Positions 6,678-7,524 of a stretch of 7,524 bases of DNA are shown piece after piece (the first letter of the stretch is position 1; each line of letters opens with the position of its first letter). This stretch comes from an uncultured Desulfomonile sp. (GTDB taxonomy: Bacteria > Desulfobacterota > Desulfomonilia > Desulfomonilales > Desulfomonilaceae). Made by a program: the position numbers and the translations under genes. Under the pieces are notes generated by a model. It was not told where the DNA came from, did not search any database, and saw only the letters and a program-made list of their open reading frames with translations. Where the stretch lies: the NCBI GenBank assembly GCA_903920415.1, contig CAIXMD010000230.1:1-7524 (forward strand), in the 5' to 3' direction.

Positions 6678-7379
6678 GTGTACGGGGTCGCGACGGATAG
6701 GAGTTCCCCCAATCAGGCCAAGATTTTTCATGCCACGAAACCTGTATCGACGAATTGCCGTCTTCGAAGACCCCGCTTCTTGATTGTTCTGCTGACTCTA
6801 CTTGGTCTGTGTGGGAGTTGCGTTTATACGTCGAGAGAAGGTATCATATATCATGCATTTGACTACCCATTGGCACAGAAAAATAAAAGTTCCAGAGCCT
6901 CCATACCTGAAACTATAATGATCTATAGATTCCTTCTCTCCCAATCAGTGGGGATCGATTCTCTCGTTATCTCTAAATCCAAAGGTCAGGACCAGTCTTC
7001 TCCGCTACACCGCTGGCAGGAGAATCCGGCAGATATGGTTACTGAACTGGTCTTGCGCGATTTCGAAAATGCAGGGCTTTTTGAGAAAACAGTCGATCAG
7101 TTGAGCAGCGCGCGATACCGGTACGCTCTGGAAGGAACAATAACCGATCTTCGAGGCCTCATTAGAGATGATAAAGCTGCTGCCTTAATCGAGGCTGAGG
7201 TCTCCTTAACCGACTTTGAATCCCGCGCTGGAGCTAAAAAAAACCTCATGAAACGACGTTACAAGATTGAGGTGCCCAGTTCAGGAACTGATCCAGCCTC
7301 GATAGTGCGCGCTCTTAATATTGCGGTAAAGGATTTGTCAGAGCAACTCAGACGGGATGTCGGATCCGTAATGGAATAA
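6678..7379 (+). CDS. ABC-type transport auxiliary lipoprotein (PqiC-like)
   Basis: Probable outer-membrane lipoprotein partner of the MCE transporter, 233 aa from the GTG (255 aa if the ATG at 6612 is used). Numbered from the GTG: a basic segment RLRRPR (28-33), a hydrophobic core FLIVLLTLLGL (34-44), then CGSC. C48, preceded by G-S, is the likelier lipid-modified cysteine, although the -3 position is Cys instead of Leu; C45 has Leu at -1 and fits worse. The mature part (54-228) resembles the ABC_trans_aux/DUF330 family (PF03886). It has a YHAFDYP opening, a WQENPADMVTELVLRDFENAG region (113 onward), and YALEGTITDLRGL leading into alternating strands (EAEVSLTD) and a C-terminal helix. The region before the signal core is unusually long, so the true start is uncertain. 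The symbol pqiC is not assigned because the partner here is MlaD-like. The gene ends 116 bp before the response regulator. Confidence 0.75.
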   Translation: MYGVATDRSSPNQAKIFHATKPVSTNCRLRRPRFLIVLLTLLGLCGSCVYTSREGIIYHAFDYPLAQKNKSSRASIPETIMIYRFLLSQSVGIDSLVISKSKGQDQSSPLHRWQENPADMVTELVLRDFENAGLFEKTVDQLSSARYRYALEGTITDLRGLIRDDKAAALIEAEVSLTDFESRAGAKKNLMKRRYKIEVPSSGTDPASIVRALNIAVKDLSEQLRRDVGSVME

Positions 7380-7460
7380 TGAAAAGGGTTGCTCTTTCGA
7401 CTTGCTGTTGGTATTCCTTTGAACATCTAACTGCTGAACGATTTCCATCATGAAAAGCAG

Positions 7461-7474
7461 GCCAATGTATTGGC
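7461..7474 (+). repeat. Short inverted repeat upstream of the response regulator
   Basis: GCCAAT and ATTGGC are perfect inverted copies separated by GT, 21 bp before the start codon at 7496. The loop is too small for a strong RNA hairpin, so a protein-binding dyad is the more sensible reading. It could also be chance. Confidence 0.25.
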
Positions 7475-7495
7475 TTGTGAGAAACGGGGCGAATT

Positions 7496-7524
7496 ATGAA
7501 GCACATCCTAGTGGTGGATGATGA
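7496..7524 (+). CDS. Response regulator receiver protein, N-terminal end only
   Basis: The ATG at 7496 opens MKHILVVDD followed by GA (next residue Asp or Glu). This is the standard start of a CheY-like receiver domain: a first beta strand (HILVV) and then the acidic pair that helps bind Mg2+ near the phosphorylated aspartate. Only nine codons are visible, so the output domain (none, DNA-binding, or sigma54-activating) is unknown. There is no strong ribosome site; GGGGCG lies about 6 nt upstream. Whether it belongs to the transporter's transcription unit cannot be told, as the 116-bp gap shows neither a clear terminator nor a clear promoter. Confidence 0.75.

Noticed and set aside
6730..6783. 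ATG-led frame encoding MPRNLYRRIAVF, considered as the true lipoprotein N-terminus joined by a frameshift
   Set aside because: It stops after 17 codons, and the lipoprotein frame already has its own basic segment (RLRRPR) directly before the hydrophobic core. A frameshift is not needed.
7379..7453. 24-codon frame whose ATG overlaps the lipoprotein stop (TAATG), and another short frame from 7450
   Set aside because: Very short, with no ribosome site, odd composition and no recognisable family. The overlap of ATG with TAA is easily chance.

Overview
The window carries seven genes or gene parts, all on the + strand, plus one doubtful small ORF. Gene content suggests an anaerobic or syntrophic Gram-negative, most likely of the Desulfobacterota (former Deltaproteobacteria). 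The reasons are a fused STAS-MlaE permease, an MCE protein with a long helical tail, a PqiC-type outer-membrane lipoprotein, a corrinoid-synthesis amidase, roughly balanced base composition and several non-ATG starts. This placement is inference from gene types; no species marker is visible.

Left part (2-3287): the 3' portion of a cobyrinic acid a,c-diamide synthase (CbiA/CobB type, start outside the window). After about 110 bp with a weak promoter candidate comes a complete DinG/YoaA-type iron-sulfur DNA helicase.

Middle and right (3416-7379): a lipid-transport (Mla/MCE-type) ABC cluster. It consists of a permease with its own N-terminal STAS domain, an MlaF-like ATPase, a single-MCE-domain membrane-anchored protein with a long helical C-terminus, and an auxiliary lipoprotein of the PqiC/ABC_trans_aux type. 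The first two are tightly linked. The MCE gene follows a 187-bp leader that contains an extended -10 promoter and two competing RNA stems, so the second half of the cluster may be transcribed separately. No MlaC-type periplasmic shuttle is encoded here. Together with the helical tail of the MCE protein and the outer-membrane lipoprotein, this fits a bridge or tunnel design better than a shuttle design (inference).

Right edge (7496-7524): the first nine codons of a response regulator, whose opening residues MKHILVVDD are typical of a CheY-like receiver domain.

I see no tRNA, rRNA, CRISPR array, insertion sequence, attachment site or origin. I did not find a convincing wholly new system. The most interesting points are the architecture of the MCE cluster, its internal leader, and a possible 41-residue coupled ORF between the helicase and the permease.
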